Part shown: positions 62,565-64,000 of the stretch, piece after piece | Layout: each line of letters begins with the position of its first letter | Position numbering within the stretch: position 1 is the first letter of the stretch | Assembly (NCBI RefSeq): GCF_000818015.1 | Contig: NZ_CP007511.1 | Span: 1,288,001 to 1,352,000, forward strand | Direction: 5' to 3' | Source: Stutzerimonas balearica DSM 6083 | GTDB taxonomy: Bacteria; Pseudomonadota; Gammaproteobacteria; Pseudomonadales; Pseudomonadaceae | Length of the DNA stretch: 64,000 bases | Made by a program: the position numbers and the translations under genes | Notes under the pieces: model-generated | Told to the model about the DNA's origin: nothing | The model's database searches: none | What the model saw: the letters and a program-made list of their open reading frames with translations, nothing else

Positions 62565-64000
62565 ATGCGCATCGAACCCCGCCCGCTTCCCGACACGCTG
62601 CCCGACCTGGGCGATCTCCCGCCATTGCTGACCCGGCTCTACGCGGCACGCGGCGTGACCTCGGCCAGCGAGCTGGACAAGGGCCTGGCGCGGCTCATTC
62701 CTTATGCGCAGCTCAAGGGCATCGAGCAGGCCGTCGAACTGCTGGTCGAGGCACTGGAGAAGCGTCAGCGAATCCTGTTCGTCGGTGATTTCGACGCCGA
62801 CGGAGCCACCGCCAGCACGGTCGGCGTGCTCGGTCTGCGGCAGCTGGGCGCGGCGCACGTCGATTACCTCGTTCCGAATCGCTTCGAATACGGTTACGGG
62901 CTGACGCCCGAGATCGTTGCCGTGGCCCTCGAGCGCGGGCCCGACCTGCTGGTAACGGTCGACAACGGCATCTCCAGCGTCGACGGCGTGGCGGCGGCGA
63001 AAGCGGCCGGCTTGAAGGTGCTGGTCACCGACCACCATCTGCCGGGGCCCGTGCTGCCCGATGCCGATGCCATCGTCAACCCGAACCAGCCCGAATGCCG
63101 GTTCCCGAGCAAGTGCATCGCTGGCGTCGGCGTGATCTTCTATGTGCTGCTGGCATTGCGCGCCCGGCTGCGCGAGCGGGACTGGTTCGTTCGTCACGGC
63201 TGGGCCGAGCCGAATCTGGCCGAGCTGCTCGATCTGGTGGCCCTCGGCAGCGTCGCCGACGTGGTGCCGCTGGACGCCAACAACCGCATCCTCGTCCATC
63301 AGGGCTTGGCGCGCATTCGCGCCGGTCGGGCCCGGCCGGGGCTACGGGCGATCCTCGACGTCGCCGGACGTGACCATCGGCGCATCACCTCCACCGATCT
63401 TGGCTTCATTCTCGGGCCGCGCCTCAATGCCGCCGGGCGTCTGGACGACATGAGCCTGGGCATCGAGTGCCTGCTCTGCGAAGACGAGGCGCTGGCGCGC
63501 GACATGGCCGTACAGCTCGACGAGCTGAACAAGGATCGCAAGGCCATCGAGCAGGGCATGCAGCGCGAGGCGCTCGCCCAGCTCAAGGACCTGCCGCTCG
63601 AGGAGCTGCCGTTCGGCCTGTGCCTGTTCGAGCCGGACTGGCACCAGGGCGTGATCGGTATCCTCGCCTCGCGGCTGAAGGAGCGCTATCACCGCCCGAC
63701 CATCGCCTTTGCCGATGCTGGCGACGGCCAGCTCAAGGGCTCGGCGCGTTCGGTGCCCGGATTTCATATCCGCGATGCGCTCGACGCGGTGGCGGCTCGT
63801 CATCCCGGTTTGATCAGCAAGTTCGGCGGGCACGCTATGGCCGCCGGGCTGTCCTTGCCGCAGGAAAACTTCGGCGCCTTCGCCGCGGCCTTCGACGCCG
63901 AGGTGCGGCGCCAGCTCTGCGAGGACGACCTGACCGGCCGGCTGCTCACCGACGGCCAGCTCGGTATCGAGGAGTTTCACCTGGAGCTGGCCCGCGCGTT
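62565..64000 (+). CDS. recJ: single-stranded-DNA exonuclease RecJ, C-terminus beyond window
   Basis: The frame is open from the ATG at 62565 to the window end, about 478 residues of a usual 570. DHH-superfamily 5'-3' exonuclease for RecF-pathway recombination and mismatch repair. Motifs seen: I LFVGDFDADGATAS, II LLVTVDNGIS, III VTDHHLPGPVLPDADAIVNPN, IV LLDLVALGSVADVVPL, the linker GFILGPRLNAAGRLDD, and DHHA1 motifs HQGVIGILASRLKERYHRPT, LKGSARSVPGF and KFGGHAMAAGLSL. All metal-binding Asp/His residues are present. A candidate -10 TATCCT lies about 50 bases upstream. Confidence 0.96.
   Translation, partial: MRIEPRPLPDTLPDLGDLPPLLTRLYAARGVTSASELDKGLARLIPYAQLKGIEQAVELLVEALEKRQRILFVGDFDADGATASTVGVLGLRQLGAAHVDYLVPNRFEYGYGLTPEIVAVALERGPDLLVTVDNGISSVDGVAAAKAAGLKVLVTDHHLPGPVLPDADAIVNPNQPECRFPSKCIAGVGVIFYVLLALRARLRERDWFVRHGWAEPNLAELLDLVALGSVADVVPLDANNRILVHQGLARIRAGRARPGLRAILDVAGRDHRRITSTDLGFILGPRLNAAGRLDDMSLGIECLLCEDEALARDMAVQLDELNKDRKAIEQGMQREALAQLKDLPLEELPFGLCLFEPDWHQGVIGILASRLKERYHRPTIAFADAGDGQLKGSARSVPGFHIRDALDAVAARHPGLISKFGGHAMAAGLSLPQENFGAFAAAFDAEVRRQLCEDDLTGRLLTDGQLGIEEFHLELARA

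Overview
This is a 64 kb stretch of core chromosome from a GC-rich gammaproteobacterium of the family Pseudomonadaceae. The proteins and their order closely follow the Pseudomonas pattern (pepA-holC-valS, queA-tgt-yajC-secDF, isc operon, pilF-rodZ-ispG-hisS-bamB-der, guaBA). From recall of homologues, the best guess is a member of the Pseudomonas/Stutzerimonas stutzeri group. I see no phage, insertion sequence, integron, CRISPR array or rRNA. There is one tRNA gene.

Layout. (1) 1-2.7 kb, minus: an SLC13-type permease cut by the window edge, a small HTH protein and the Na+/H+ antiporter NhaD. (2) 3.0-8.3 kb, minus: valS, a small unknown protein, holC and pepA, divergent from lptF-lptG (8.5-10.7 kb), which moves lipopolysaccharide to the outer membrane. 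(3) 10.7-12.1 kb, minus: an RDD membrane protein, a cold-shock protein with a long upstream leader, and tRNA-Leu(CAA) with a near-consensus promoter. (4) 12.2-18.2 kb, plus: queA-tgt (queuosine), yajC-secD-secF (Sec export) and a glycine-zipper outer-membrane protein. (5) 18.3-26.5 kb: suhB (minus), then trmJ, cysE and the complete iscR-iscS-iscU-iscA-hscB-hscA-fdx-iscX operon behind a promoter with IscR-type sites.

(6) 26.6-35.8 kb, plus: ndk, rlmN, pilF, rodZ, ispG, hisS, a YfgM-like protein, bamB and der, tightly spaced and mixing translation, isoprenoid precursor, cell-shape and outer-membrane assembly functions. (7) 35.9-43.7 kb: a methionine/glutamine-type aminotransferase overlapping an omega-amidase; then, on minus, three overlapping or abutting small genes (two membrane proteins and a 67-residue unknown), endonuclease I, a DMT exporter, a zinc alcohol dehydrogenase and leuA. 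(8) 44-46.7 kb, plus: a copper module of a His-rich DUF2946 protein and the outer-membrane copper receptor OprC, followed by a large inverted repeat.

(9) 46.8-51 kb, minus: a YbdG-type mechanosensitive channel, an isochorismatase-like hydrolase, an M23 peptidase and xseA. (10) 51.1-56.9 kb, plus: a putative zinc-binding unknown, guaB and guaA (GMP synthesis), a Tat-exported multicopper oxidase and tadA. (11) 56.9-64 kb: argF overlapping an orphan ABC ATPase gene (minus), grxD, bacterioferritin and its ferredoxin Bfd (Fur-type promoter), a membrane GGDEF protein, yaeQ and the start of recJ.

Most of the window is housekeeping. The less explained parts are the 37.8-39.0 kb small-gene cluster, the nhaD-HTH-permease set, the copper module, the multicopper oxidase, the putative zinc-binding protein before guaB and the 46.7 kb inverted repeat. 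I found no convincing new multi-gene system.
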